Positions 33,658 to 41,922 are shown, counted from the stretch's first letter. The stretch is 64,000 nt of DNA from JADJPO01 sp963724535 (GCA_963724535.1 CAVRVD010000002.1:124001-188000); one strand, 5' to 3'. Notes: generated from the letters alone by a model not told the origin. Made by a program: numbers and translations.

Positions 33658-34863
33658 ATGCCTGGCTACCTGGTGCTCACCGAGGCGCAGCGGCGAGTCC
33701 GGCTGGCTGAGCGGCACCGGTTGGTCCCTGGCCGGCGCACGGACGAGGTGCCGACCATCGCGACCGACCTGGTGGCGCTGCACTCCTCGGACCCGGTGAC
33801 AGTCTTCCTGTCAGCGCTGGCCAGGATGCGAAGCCCTGCTCTCGAGGCGGTCGACGAAGCGCTGTACACCGACCGCATCCTGCTGCGCCATCACGCCATG
33901 CGCCGCACCCTGTGGGTGAGCGCACCCCAGGTGCTGCGCGGCCTCAGTGCCACCACGACCGGTCGGTACGCCGCCACGGAACATCGACGGGTGGTGGCGA
34001 TGCTCGAGGCCAACGACATCGGCGACGGCGAGGCCTGGCTCACCGCCGCCCGCCGGGACATCACGGCGTTGCTGGTCGCCGAGGGTCCGATGACGGCCCG
34101 AGCCGTCGGGCAGCTACTGCCGCAGCTGGCCCATCCGCTGCGAATGGCGGTCGGCAAGAGCTACGAGGGGGTCCAGGCCGCGCACACCCGGGTGCTTCTG
34201 CAGCTCGGTTTCGAGGGCGCTGTCGTCCGCACCCGACCGGTCGGCAGTTGGGTCAGTGGCCAGTACGCCTGGGCGGCCACCGACGACTGGGTGCCGGGGG
34301 CGCTCGACCCGGTCGAGGACGAGCGGGCTGCGGCGCAAGAGGCGGCCCGGCAGTGGCTGAGCGCCTTCGGCCCGGGGACCACCGCCGACATGCAGTGGTA
34401 CATGGGCTGGACGACGGCCATCACCCGGCGCGCCCTGGCCGACGCGGGAGCCGTGCCGGTGACCCTGGCCGGCGCTCCTGAGTCGCCGGGATGGGTCGCG
34501 GCAGAGGACATCGACGTTCGGTGGCCGGTGCGCGGCGAGCCGTGGGTCGCCGTCCTGCCGGGGCTCGACCCGACCACGATGGGGTGGAAGCAGCGAGCGT
34601 TCTACCTGCCGCCGTCGGCCGCTGATGCCTTCGATCGCAACGGGAATGCCGGCCCGAGCATCTGGGTGGACGGCGAGGTGGTCGGCGGTTGGGCACAGGC
34701 CAGGGACGGCGAGCTGCGCGTCGTGTGGTTCCGTGACGTCCCGGCCGCTCGGCGCCGTCAGGTGCAGCGGCGGCTCGACGAGGTGCGAGAGTGGGTGGGG
34801 CCGGCCCGGTTCAGTGTCCGGTTCCCGGCGCCGTACCAGAGGAGCCTGCTCGCCGACGGCTGA
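33658..34863 (+). CDS. Winged-helix DNA-binding protein (AlkZ/YcaQ-like, HTH_42)
   Basis: 401 residues. The LTEAQRRVRLAERHRL start, the ALYTDRILLRHHAMRRTLWV block and the RGEPWVAVLPGLDPTTMGWK stretch match the HTH_42 (formerly DUF1006) family, which includes the DNA glycosylases AlkZ and YcaQ that unhook interstrand crosslinks. Those enzymes use a Q-x-Q or Q-x-D motif in an early helix; here the equivalent place reads ALHSSDP. It therefore belongs to the less-studied branch, and activity cannot be assumed. Monocistronic. Confidence 0.83.
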   Translation: MPGYLVLTEAQRRVRLAERHRLVPGRRTDEVPTIATDLVALHSSDPVTVFLSALARMRSPALEAVDEALYTDRILLRHHAMRRTLWVSAPQVLRGLSATTTGRYAATEHRRVVAMLEANDIGDGEAWLTAARRDITALLVAEGPMTARAVGQLLPQLAHPLRMAVGKSYEGVQAAHTRVLLQLGFEGAVVRTRPVGSWVSGQYAWAATDDWVPGALDPVEDERAAAQEAARQWLSAFGPGTTADMQWYMGWTTAITRRALADAGAVPVTLAGAPESPGWVAAEDIDVRWPVRGEPWVAVLPGLDPTTMGWKQRAFYLPPSAADAFDRNGNAGPSIWVDGEVVGGWAQARDGELRVVWFRDVPAARRRQVQRRLDEVREWVGPARFSVRFPAPYQRSLLADG

Positions 34864-34878
34864 GCCGCGGGCACGGTG

Positions 34879-35778
34879 TCACATGGTGCCGGGCCGGCGG
34901 GTGCTGTGGGCCCACCCCATCCAGACGCGGCGCCACAGGGTGCTGACCGCCACCCCGGTGAGCAGCAACATCCCACCGACCGCTTCGGCGATGTTGGGAC
35001 GCTCACCCAGGAACAAGGCGGCGCTGAGCATGCCGAACACCGGCACCAACAGCGAGAACGGCACCACCGAGGCGGCGTTGTGCTTGGCCAGCAACGAGTT
35101 CCACACCGAGTAACCGACCAGCGAGGCCAGGTAGGCGGTGTAGGCCGTCGACCAGACGACGCTGAGCGGGATGTTTGTCAAGGCGTTGCCGATCGCCCGC
35201 GGACCCTCCAGCAGCAGTGACAGGGCCAGCAGCGGAAGGGGTGTCACCGTGGCCGACCAGACCGTCAGGGACAGCCCGGACGGCACGCCGAGCCTGCGCG
35301 TGGCGACGTTGCCACTCGCCCAGGACAGCGCCGCCGCCACCGTGAGCAGTAGGGCCACCAGGGGTGTCGCCGCCGATCGACCGAGCGCGACCACCGCCAG
35401 ACCCGTTGCGCCGACAGCGATCCCGACTACTTGGGCGGGTGTCGGGCGTTCGGCGAGAACCCCGAACGCCAGCAGGACGGTGAACAGCACCTGCGCCTGC
35501 ACCACGAGCGAGGCCAGACCGGTCGGCATACCCAGGTGCAGTGCCGTGTACATGAAGCCGAACTGCGCGGCGCTCATCATCAGACCGACCAGCGCGACGT
35601 CCCGGAACCGGGCCGCGGGTCGCGGCACCAAGAAGATCGCCGGGAGCAGCACGACGACGAAACGCAAGGTCAGGAACAGCAGCGGCGGCATCCCGGCCAG
35701 GCCGGCGTGGATGACGACGAAGTTGACCCCCCAGATCGCGGCGACGACGACGGCGAGAAGGTTGTCACGCAGGGGCAT
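34879..35778 (-). CDS. EamA/DMT family transporter
   Basis: 299 residues with ten hydrophobic segments in two EamA repeats (~5-140 and ~150-285). The LLAVVVAAIWGVNFVVIHAGL start is typical and ASLVGYSVWNSLLAKHNAASVVPFSLLVPVFGM is the second-repeat signature of the YdcZ/RhaT-like drug/metabolite exporters (O-acetylserine/cysteine exporter-like). It overlaps the upstream marR-type gene by 14 bases, so the regulator and exporter are coupled. Confidence 0.92.
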   Translation of the reverse strand: MPLRDNLLAVVVAAIWGVNFVVIHAGLAGMPPLLFLTLRFVVVLLPAIFLVPRPAARFRDVALVGLMMSAAQFGFMYTALHLGMPTGLASLVVQAQVLFTVLLAFGVLAERPTPAQVVGIAVGATGLAVVALGRSAATPLVALLLTVAAALSWASGNVATRRLGVPSGLSLTVWSATVTPLPLLALSLLLEGPRAIGNALTNIPLSVVWSTAYTAYLASLVGYSVWNSLLAKHNAASVVPFSLLVPVFGMLSAALFLGERPNIAEAVGGMLLLTGVAVSTLWRRVWMGWAHSTRRPGTM

Positions 35779-36226
35779 CGGTGACCGCGTGGCTGACCCG
35801 CCGGCAGATCGAGGTCATCGTCTCGATCTCGGCATCGCTCAGCAGGTCGACGAAGCAGCGGCGCACCGTTTCGGCGTGCCCGGGAGCCGCCCGGCGAATC
35901 GCTTGCATCCCGACCTCGGTGAGGTGCACGATCGTGCCGCGTCGGTCGCTCGGGTGGTCAGTGCGCACGACAAGCCCGCGGCCTTCCATACGGCGCAGGT
36001 GATGGGCCAGACGGCTGCTCTCCCAGCTGATCCGCTCGCCGAGGACCCGGACCTGCACTGCCTGTCCCTCGGCCTCGGACATCACCACGAGCACCGTGTA
36101 GTCGGCGTGGGAGAGGCCGTGCTGGGCGAGCTGGTCCTCCATCGCCTTGTCCAGGTGCCGCCGCATGTCGAAGAACGCCCGCCACATCTGCTGCTGACGC
36201 TCGTCCAACCAGGGGTCCGCTGGCAT
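35765..36226 (-). CDS. MarR family transcriptional regulator
   Basis: 153 residues. Winged helix at ~50-115: LSHADYTVLVVMSEA, then ISWESSRLAHHLRRMEGRGLVVR (recognition helix) and the wing DHPSDRRGTIVHLTEVG, all characteristic of MarR. Such dimers repress exporter genes and release DNA on ligand binding. It lies upstream of and overlaps the EamA exporter gene and is divergent from the beta-propeller gene. A dyad at 36271-36288 in the shared promoter region is its likely operator. Confidence 0.93.
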   Translation of the reverse strand: MPADPWLDERQQQMWRAFFDMRRHLDKAMEDQLAQHGLSHADYTVLVVMSEAEGQAVQVRVLGERISWESSRLAHHLRRMEGRGLVVRTDHPSDRRGTIVHLTEVGMQAIRRAAPGHAETVRRCFVDLLSDAEIETMTSICRRVSHAVTDAPA

Positions 36227-36270
36227 GCGCGCAGTCTAGGGCTGTCGGATCTCCGTCCCCACCGGGTATG

Positions 36271-36288
36271 TTGCTGATATGTCAGTAA
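36271..36288. promoter_or_regulatory. Candidate MarR operator (imperfect 18-bp dyad)
   Basis: TTGCTGATATGTCAGTAA is symmetric at 14 of 18 positions, in an AT-rich patch between the divergent marR-type and beta-propeller genes. Size and symmetry fit MarR sites. It ends six bases before the Shine-Dalgarno of the rightward gene, so binding could also control that gene. Confidence 0.55.
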
Positions 36289-36307
36289 AGGACGGAGGAA
36301 CTGGGTG

Positions 36308-37276
36308 ATGGCACGACAAGGGGCCACGGGGACGCATCGCACCGCGAGGGCGGTCGCCCGCTCGGCCGCCACGGTCGGACTGGCCGCGGGGCTGGCGGTC
36401 GCGCTGACGGCCGCCCCGGCGGCCGCTGCTGGCGACCTTGACTATGACCTGCCCGAGTCCGGTGTCTACCTCGAGGGAATCGGCGTGGACGCCCGGGCCG
36501 GGTATCTCTACGCCAGCGCCACCAACCGGGACGGCACTGTCTATCGCGGTGAGCTGGGGTCGGGACGACTGTCGGTGTGGGTCGGTCCGCGTGGCGGCGA
36601 CAATGGGCGTGGCATCGCCGTGGACGACTCGGGTCGGGTCTACGTGGCCGGCGGTCCGAGCGCCGAGGTCAGGGTGTTCGACCCGGACGGCTCGCTGCTG
36701 GCCGAGCTGCCCAGTGGTGCGGCCGGCTCGTTCCTCAACGACGTGTGGATCGGTCCGGACGGCGCCGCGTACGTGACCGACTCCTCGCTGCCGATCATCT
36801 GGCGGGTGGCCGAGTACGGCACCGGCTGGCAGATCGAGGCCTGGCTGGACGTGTCGGCGGTGATCACCTATACACCGTCGCTGGCCGACTTCGACCTGGG
36901 TGGCATCGTTGCCACTCCGGATCGGCGGTACCTGCTCGTGTCCCAGGGGACCACGGGACAGCTGTGGCGCATCTCGTTGGTGGACAAGCAGATTCGACAG
37001 GTGGAGGTCGACGGGCCACCCCTGGTCACCGCCGATGGGCTGGCGCTGCGCGGGCACACCCTGGTCGTGGTCCAGAACTTCGCCCGCCGGCTCACCACCC
37101 TGCGGCTGAGCGGTGACTGGACGACGGCGCGCACCGTAACGGTCACAGCGACTCCCGCCGACCGCACCCTGACCACCGCCGCCTTCGGGCGTGGGCGACT
37201 CCTCGTCGTCGACGCGCAGTTCGGCTTCCCGCCCCCGCCCGCAGTGGACCGGGTGATCGCCGTCGACGTGCGGTGA
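36308..37276 (+). CDS. Secreted SMP-30-like beta-propeller protein
   Basis: 322 residues from the ATG at 36308; GGAGGA (36294-36299) is at good distance (a GTG at 36305 is closer). The signal peptide (~1-40) has basic residues, a hydrophobic core and an AAPAAAA cleavage region. The rest has repeated blade-like motifs (GIGVDARAGYLYASA, GIAVDDSGRVYVAGG, DVWIGPDGAAYVTDS), typical of SMP-30/gluconolactonase or NHL-type propellers. Ligand or reaction unknown. The following ankyrin lipoprotein starts seven bases after its stop, so they form an operon. Confidence 0.82.
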   Translation: MARQGATGTHRTARAVARSAATVGLAAGLAVALTAAPAAAAGDLDYDLPESGVYLEGIGVDARAGYLYASATNRDGTVYRGELGSGRLSVWVGPRGGDNGRGIAVDDSGRVYVAGGPSAEVRVFDPDGSLLAELPSGAAGSFLNDVWIGPDGAAYVTDSSLPIIWRVAEYGTGWQIEAWLDVSAVITYTPSLADFDLGGIVATPDRRYLLVSQGTTGQLWRISLVDKQIRQVEVDGPPLVTADGLALRGHTLVVVQNFARRLTTLRLSGDWTTARTVTVTATPADRTLTTAAFGRGRLLVVDAQFGFPPPPAVDRVIAVDVR

Positions 37277-37283
37277 CCTCGAG

Positions 37284-37946
37284 GTGGGAGGCCGGGAGCA
37301 GGGGCGCTGGGTCGCCGTCCTGGCGACGGCCCTACTGCTCGGTGGGTGTTCCGGCCAGGACGACGCGACCGAGGCGGGCGCGCCGTCCAGCTCTGCCGGG
37401 CCGCCCAGGCCGTCCGGGTCCATCGGTCGCGATGTGGCGCTCGACGCCACCGATACCACCGGGGCGACGGCCCTGATCCGGGCCGCGTACGCAGGCGACG
37501 TCGAGCGCGCTCGGGAGCTGACCGCCGCCGGCGGCGACGTCAACGCCCAGGACTCCACCCAGCAGAGTGCCTACCTGATCGCGACCTCCGAGGTGGGTGA
37601 CGACCCGCGGCTGCTCGAGGTGACACTGGCCGCCGGTGCCGACGTCAACGCCAAGGACTCCTACAACGGCACCGGGCTGATCCGGGCCGCCCATCGCGGG
37701 TACCCGCAGATCGTGGACCGGCTGATCGCTGCCGGGATCGACCTCGACCACGTCAACCGGCTCGGTTGGACGGCGCTGCTCGAGGCGGTGATCCTCGGCG
37801 ACGGCGGACCGGGCCACCAGGCCGTCGTCCGGAGTCTGGTCGCGGCCGGTGCCGACACCTCGATCGAGGACCCCACCGGCCGGACGGCGTTGCAGATCGC
37901 CCGCAAGCGCGGGCAGGACGAGGTCGTCGCGATCCTCGGGGGCTGA
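37284..37946 (+). CDS. Ankyrin-repeat lipoprotein
   Basis: 220 residues, GTG start. A short signal peptide ends in the lipobox LLLGGC (Cys22), so the protein should be lipid-anchored on the outer face of the membrane. After a Ser/Pro/Gly linker come about five ankyrin repeats (DTTGATALIRAAYAGDVERA, GADVNAKDSYNGTGLIRAA, NRLGWTALLEAVI, DPTGRTALQIARKRGQ). Ankyrin repeats mediate protein binding; the co-transcribed beta-propeller is the obvious candidate partner. A copy of the intergenic repeat follows the stop. Confidence 0.88.
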   Translation: MGGREQGRWVAVLATALLLGGCSGQDDATEAGAPSSSAGPPRPSGSIGRDVALDATDTTGATALIRAAYAGDVERARELTAAGGDVNAQDSTQQSAYLIATSEVGDDPRLLEVTLAAGADVNAKDSYNGTGLIRAAHRGYPQIVDRLIAAGIDLDHVNRLGWTALLEAVILGDGGPGHQAVVRSLVAAGADTSIEDPTGRTALQIARKRGQDEVVAILGG

Positions 37947-37957
37947 GCCTTGCGACC

Positions 37958-37974
37958 GCAACGTCACACAGCGC
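37958..37974. repeat. Intergenic repeat, single copy GCAACGTCACACAGCGC
   Basis: Eleven bases after the stop of the ankyrin lipoprotein gene. Identical over 17 bases to the units at 31983-32042, 6 kb away, and close to those at 27091. Confidence 0.85.
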
Positions 37975-37997
37975 CCGACCCGCGGCCGACACCGGCC

Positions 37998-39659
37998 TCA
38001 CCCGGCGACCAGGTCCCGCCGGACGAACCGGACGCCCGCCAGCGCCGCGACGACCACGGCGGCCCCGGCCAGGATCGCCAGCGCCGTGCCGTCCACGGCG
38101 TCCACCGGAACCCGGCCGGTGTGCTCGAGCGGGGACACGTCCCGGGCCCAGCCCGGCAGCTGCAACGTCTCGGCCAGCATCGCGACCACCGCCGCCCAGG
38201 TCAGCACCACCCAGCCCAGGCCACTCAGCCGCGGCCGGACGGCGAACCCCAGCCCGGCCAGCGCACCGACCAGCAGCACCGACGGCAGGTAGGCCAGCGT
38301 CGCCCAGGTGGCCCGGCCGAGCTGCCCGGCGTCGTCCAGCGACCACGCCGTGCCCACCCCGATGGCCAGCCCTCCGACCAGCAGCACCAGCGTGGCCTGG
38401 ACGACGACGGTCGCCGCCAGCCCGACCCACCAGCGCAGCCGCCCGATCGGGGCGGACAGCACCAGGCCGAGCCGTCCGTCGGACTCCTCGGCCGCCGCCC
38501 TGGCCACCAGCTGCACCGCCACCGCGGCGCCCATCAGCGCCACCGTGGCCGCCGACAGCGACACCACGGCGTCCTCGATCCCGCCGCCGGACCCGGCGGC
38601 TCCGACGATCGCGGCCATCTCCGGGTTGGTCTCGACGATGTCGAGCACCTCGCGACTCATCATCCCGAAGGCGGCCCCCCAGACCGCCGCCCCGGCCACC
38701 CAGCCGAGCAGTGGTCCGGCTCCGATCCGCCAGGTCAGACCGGTCGGTCCGGACAGGGCGGGCCCGGCCTGGGCAGGGCCGGGCCGCGCGGCGACCAGTC
38801 CGCCGCCGAGGTCGCGGCGTATCCGCAGCTGCAGCGCGACGACCACCTGGACGACGATCAGGGCGGTCAGAGCCACCAGGGGCCAGGCCCGCCAGTCCCC
38901 GAAGGCCTGCACCTCGGCGAACCACCCCATCGGAGTGAGCCACACAGCGTCCGAACCGGTGCCGTCTACCACGGCGCGGACCAGGTAGCTCGCCGCCAGC
39001 ACCCCGAGCGCCAGGCCGTAGGCGGTTCTGGCCTGGGCCGCGGCCTGCGCGGCCAGCAGTCCGGACGCGGCGCAGCCGAGCAGGTAGAGGGTGAGCGCGA
39101 GCGCGTACCGGCCGGAACCGCCGACACTCAACCCGGCCCAGACCAGTCCCGCCCAGGACAGCAGCCCGGCGACCGCGAGCGCCGTCGTGGTGACCACCGC
39201 GGCGGCGCCGAGCGGAGCCAGTCGGCCGACCGGGTTCGCGGTGACCAGCTCGGCCCGCCCCAGGTCTTCCTCCGTGCGGGTGTGCCGGACCGCGAGGTGG
39301 ATCGCCAGCACCGGCAGCAGCAGTACTGCGAAGAAGCCCAACTCGTACGCGGTGATCCCGCCCAGACCCGCGAGGTCGTAGCCGCGCCCGTTGAAGGCCA
39401 TCGCAGTCGGTGAGGATCCCACCGAGGCGCGGTACACCTCGCGCTCGGCCGGGGTGTCGTACAACGACACGATGCTGCGCGCCGTGGCGGCGACCAGCAG
39501 CGGGATGGCGAGCGCCGCCGTCGCCAGCCCCAACCGACCGGTGCGCAGCTGGATCCGGGCCAGCCGTGTCGTGCCCGCCCAGACCTCCCCGCCGCGTCCG
39601 TTGCGGTCGGTCGTCGTGGCACCCGGCGCCGACGACCGGCTGAGCGTGGTCCCGCTCAT
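37998..39659 (-). CDS. ABC-2 type exporter permease (double-length)
   Basis: 553 residues, about 12 membrane segments in two halves. The AVRHTRTEEDLGRAELV loop near 120 and a C-terminal LPGWARDVSPLEH block show it is a paralogue of the permease at 16312-17976. ATG start overlapping the ATPase stop (ATGA, 39656-39659). With the upstream ATPase it forms an exporter divergent from a TetR gene, which probably controls it. Such actinobacterial pairs often give drug or ionophore resistance. Confidence 0.9.
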   Translation of the reverse strand: MSGTTLSRSSAPGATTTDRNGRGGEVWAGTTRLARIQLRTGRLGLATAALAIPLLVAATARSIVSLYDTPAEREVYRASVGSSPTAMAFNGRGYDLAGLGGITAYELGFFAVLLLPVLAIHLAVRHTRTEEDLGRAELVTANPVGRLAPLGAAAVVTTTALAVAGLLSWAGLVWAGLSVGGSGRYALALTLYLLGCAASGLLAAQAAAQARTAYGLALGVLAASYLVRAVVDGTGSDAVWLTPMGWFAEVQAFGDWRAWPLVALTALIVVQVVVALQLRIRRDLGGGLVAARPGPAQAGPALSGPTGLTWRIGAGPLLGWVAGAAVWGAAFGMMSREVLDIVETNPEMAAIVGAAGSGGGIEDAVVSLSAATVALMGAAVAVQLVARAAAEESDGRLGLVLSAPIGRLRWWVGLAATVVVQATLVLLVGGLAIGVGTAWSLDDAGQLGRATWATLAYLPSVLLVGALAGLGFAVRPRLSGLGWVVLTWAAVVAMLAETLQLPGWARDVSPLEHTGRVPVDAVDGTALAILAGAAVVVAALAGVRFVRRDLVAG

Positions 39660-40609
39660 CGCGATCCCACTCCGGTCGGTGCGCCCTGGTCGTCGAGCTC
39701 GTCGGCGTACTCACCGAGGAACAGCGCCTGCAGGTCCGGCGGGTGCACCACGAAGTGCGTCGGACGGTGCGCCGCCAGGTTCGCGACCACGTCCGGCAGA
39801 TGCCCGGCGTCCACCTGGATCCGGGCATGCACGCCGGCCACCTCGCGGTGGGCCTCCAGGTGGTGCACTCCGGGCCAATCCGCCAGTCCGTCGACGCCCG
39901 TGTCGGTGACCGCCTCCACCATCGTGAGTGCATCGGCGCGCAGGTCGGTCAGGGTGCCGGTGCGCACCGTGCGACCATGCCTCAGGATGGTCACCCGGTC
40001 GCACAGCGCCTCGACCTCACCCAGGATATGGCTGGACAGCAGTACCGTCTGCCCGCGGTCGGTCCCCTCGCGGATGCAGGACTGGAACTCGGCCTCCATC
40101 AACGGGTCCAGGCCCGCCGTGGGCTCGTCCAGGAGCAGCAGCTCGACGTCGGCGGCCAGCGCTGCGATCAGGGCGACCTTCTGCCGGTTCCCCTTCGAGT
40201 AGCCCCTGGTGCGTCGGGTGGGGTCGAGGTCGAAGCGCTCGATCAGCTCTGCCTTGCGCCGCGCGTCGCATCGCCCCAGCAGCCGACCGAGCAGGTCGAT
40301 GCACTCGCCGCCGGTCAGTCCCTGCCACAGGGTGACGTCGCCGGGTACGTAGGCCAGGTGGCGGTGCAGCTCGACCGCGTCGTGCCAGGGGTGGCGGCCG
40401 AGCACCGCGGCGGTGCCGTCGTCCAGCCGCAGTTGGCCGAGCAGGGCCCGGATCGTCGTGGTCTTGCCGGACCCGTTGGGTCCCAGGAAGCCGTGCACCT
40501 CACCGCGGTAGACGGTCAGGTCCAGCCCGTCGAGGGCGCGCACTCGACCGAAGGACTTGCGCAGCCCGGACGCGCTGACCACGGTGTCGTGCTCGGACGA
40601 CTGTGTCAT
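39656..40609 (-). CDS. ABC exporter ATP-binding protein
   Basis: 317 residues, ATG at 40609; the longer open frame upstream crosses the promoter and reads antisense to the tetR gene. Walker A GPNGSGKTTT (~43-52), signature YSKGNRQKVALIAALAADV, Walker B LLLLDEPTAGLDPLM and switch His in LLSSHILGE. It is the paralogue of the ATPase at 17973-18869, with the same YSKGNRQK signature. It overlaps the permease gene by four bases. The dyad at 40619-40640 begins 10 bases upstream of the start codon, so repressor binding would block it directly. Confidence 0.94.
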   Translation of the reverse strand: MTQSSEHDTVVSASGLRKSFGRVRALDGLDLTVYRGEVHGFLGPNGSGKTTTIRALLGQLRLDDGTAAVLGRHPWHDAVELHRHLAYVPGDVTLWQGLTGGECIDLLGRLLGRCDARRKAELIERFDLDPTRRTRGYSKGNRQKVALIAALAADVELLLLDEPTAGLDPLMEAEFQSCIREGTDRGQTVLLSSHILGEVEALCDRVTILRHGRTVRTGTLTDLRADALTMVEAVTDTGVDGLADWPGVHHLEAHREVAGVHARIQVDAGHLPDVVANLAAHRPTHFVVHPPDLQALFLGEYADELDDQGAPTGVGSR

Positions 40610-40618
40610 TCGATGATA

Positions 40619-40640
40619 GTAACTCGCAATTGAAAGTGAC
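40619..40640. promoter_or_regulatory. Candidate TetR operator (22-bp dyad)
   Basis: GTAACTCGCAATTGAAAGTGAC is centred on AATT, with 8 of 11 positions symmetric per half (GTxACTxxCAA). It lies in the 75-base region between the exporter start and the divergent tetR gene. Confidence 0.55.
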
Positions 40641-40684
40641 TTCCAGATACCTTGGTCCTCGGGATGGCGGGAGAGGATGCGGTG

Positions 40685-41293
40685 ATGGTCGAGCGGGTGG
40701 CTCCGGCAGCACCCGGGCTGCGTACGCGCAAGCGGGCCGCGGTGATGCGCCGCATCCAGACCGTCGCCGTGGACCTGTTCGACGCCAACGGGTTCGAGAA
40801 GGTGACCATCGACCAGATCGCCGATGCGGCCCAGGTCTCGCCGAGTTCGGTCTATCGCTACTTCGGCACCAAGGAAGGCATCATCGTCCACGACGAGTAC
40901 GACGAGCAGCTGTTCACCACCGCCCTGCAGCACCTGGCCGAACACGACCTGGTGCCGGCCTTGCGGTGCGCCTTCGCCGAGGTGGGCGATGCCCACTTCG
41001 TCGTGGACGCCGAGCTCACCGCTCGCCGGATGCCCTACCTGTTCACCGTCCCGTCGGTCCGGGCAGCCGCTCACCTCGCGGTCGAGGAGGTCGCCCAGCG
41101 GCTCGCGGAGGTGCTCGCCCAGCCCGGCCGGTCGCCACTGCGTTCTCCGGTCGCGGCGCGCGCAGTCGCCTCCGCCGGACTGTGGGCGCTGTTCGGGGCG
41201 GTGATCGCCTGGTATGAGTCTGGGGCCGAAGGGTCGGTGATGGACGCCGTCCAGGACGGTCTGGACGCGATCGCGATCGCGGACCTGGACTGA
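40685..41293 (+). CDS. TetR family transcriptional regulator
   Basis: 202 residues from the ATG at 40685, chosen because GGGAGAGG sits eight bases upstream. The HTH (~20-65) reads RRIQTVAVDLFDANGFEKVTIDQIADAAQVSPSSVYRYFGTKEG, which is canonical. The ligand-binding C-terminal part is all-helical and not assignable. Divergent from the ABC exporter operon with a shared 75-base promoter region, the standard layout for a repressor of an efflux pump and of itself. Confidence 0.93.
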   Translation: MVERVAPAAPGLRTRKRAAVMRRIQTVAVDLFDANGFEKVTIDQIADAAQVSPSSVYRYFGTKEGIIVHDEYDEQLFTTALQHLAEHDLVPALRCAFAEVGDAHFVVDAELTARRMPYLFTVPSVRAAAHLAVEEVAQRLAEVLAQPGRSPLRSPVAARAVASAGLWALFGAVIAWYESGAEGSVMDAVQDGLDAIAIADLD

Positions 41294-41338
41294 CGGACCT
41301 GGACTGACGGGCCTGGACTGAGGCGGGAACGGCAGAGA

Positions 41339-41381
41339 ACAGCGCTGCTCACCCCATGACTGTTGGGGTGAGCAGCGCTGT
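41339..41381. terminator. Bidirectional hairpin terminator between tetR and hsp20
   Basis: A 17-bp perfect stem (41339-41355 with 41365-41381) with a 9-base loop lies between two convergent genes. TCTT follows on the + strand and TTCT on the minus strand, so it can serve both. Confidence 0.88.
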
Positions 41382-41411
41382 CTTCGGGATGGCTGTCTTC
41401 GAAACGGTGGG

Positions 41412-41867
41412 TCAGGCGGAGGCGCCGGCCGTCTGGTCGGTGTGCATCTCGACCTGCGGGGCCGAGGTCGAGCCCGCGTGCTGGACGGCGATCTTGCGCG
41501 GCTTGGCCTCTTCGGCCACCGGGATGGTCAGGGTCAGCACGCCGTCGGCGTAGGCCGCCTGGATCCGATCCAGGGCCAGGCCGGGGCCGAGGTTGAGCTG
41601 GCGGGCGACCGTGCCAGTGGTGCGCTCGCGGGAGAGCCACTGCACCTCGTCGGGGGCCTTCTGGTGCCGCTCGGCCCGCACGGTCAGGGTGCGGTCCTCG
41701 ACGTCGATGTCGATCGAGGACGCGTCGACTCCGGGCAGGTCGAAGGTCGCGGTGAAGTTCTCCCCGGACCGGTACAGGTCCATCGGCATCGCGGCGGACG
41801 CAGGAGCCCGGAGCGCGTCGGTGAACAGACGGTCGAGTTCACGGAACGGGTCGTAACGGGTAGGCAT
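41412..41867 (-). CDS. hsp20: Small heat-shock protein, Hsp20/alpha-crystallin family
   Basis: 151 residues, ATG at 41867. The alpha-crystallin domain spans ~30-135: MPMDLYRSGENFTATFDLPGVD, the IDIDVEDRTLTVRAER strand pair, and the C-terminal ADGVLTLTIPVAE (A-x-x-x-G-V-L signature). An ATP-independent holdase that binds unfolding proteins. The leader has a Shine-Dalgarno TGGAGGTGA and a CIRCE operator just upstream, so it should be repressed by HrcA and induced by heat. That is notable because Streptomyces hsp18 uses the RheA repressor instead. Confidence 0.95.
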   Translation of the reverse strand: MPTRYDPFRELDRLFTDALRAPASAAMPMDLYRSGENFTATFDLPGVDASSIDIDVEDRTLTVRAERHQKAPDEVQWLSRERTTGTVARQLNLGPGLALDRIQAAYADGVLTLTIPVAEEAKPRKIAVQHAGSTSAPQVEMHTDQTAGASA

Positions 41868-41895
41868 CGAGAGGTCACCTCCACGGTCGTCTGAA

Positions 41896-41922
41896 CTGGC
41901 ACTCGGTACCCATGAGTGCTAA
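41896..41922 (-). promoter_or_regulatory. CIRCE element (HrcA operator) of hsp20
   Basis: CTGGCACTC-N9-GAGTGCTAA matches the CIRCE consensus TTAGCACTC-N9-GAGTGCTAA at 16 of 18 arm positions with the exact 9-base spacer. It lies 12 bases upstream of the hsp20 Shine-Dalgarno. Confidence 0.93.
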
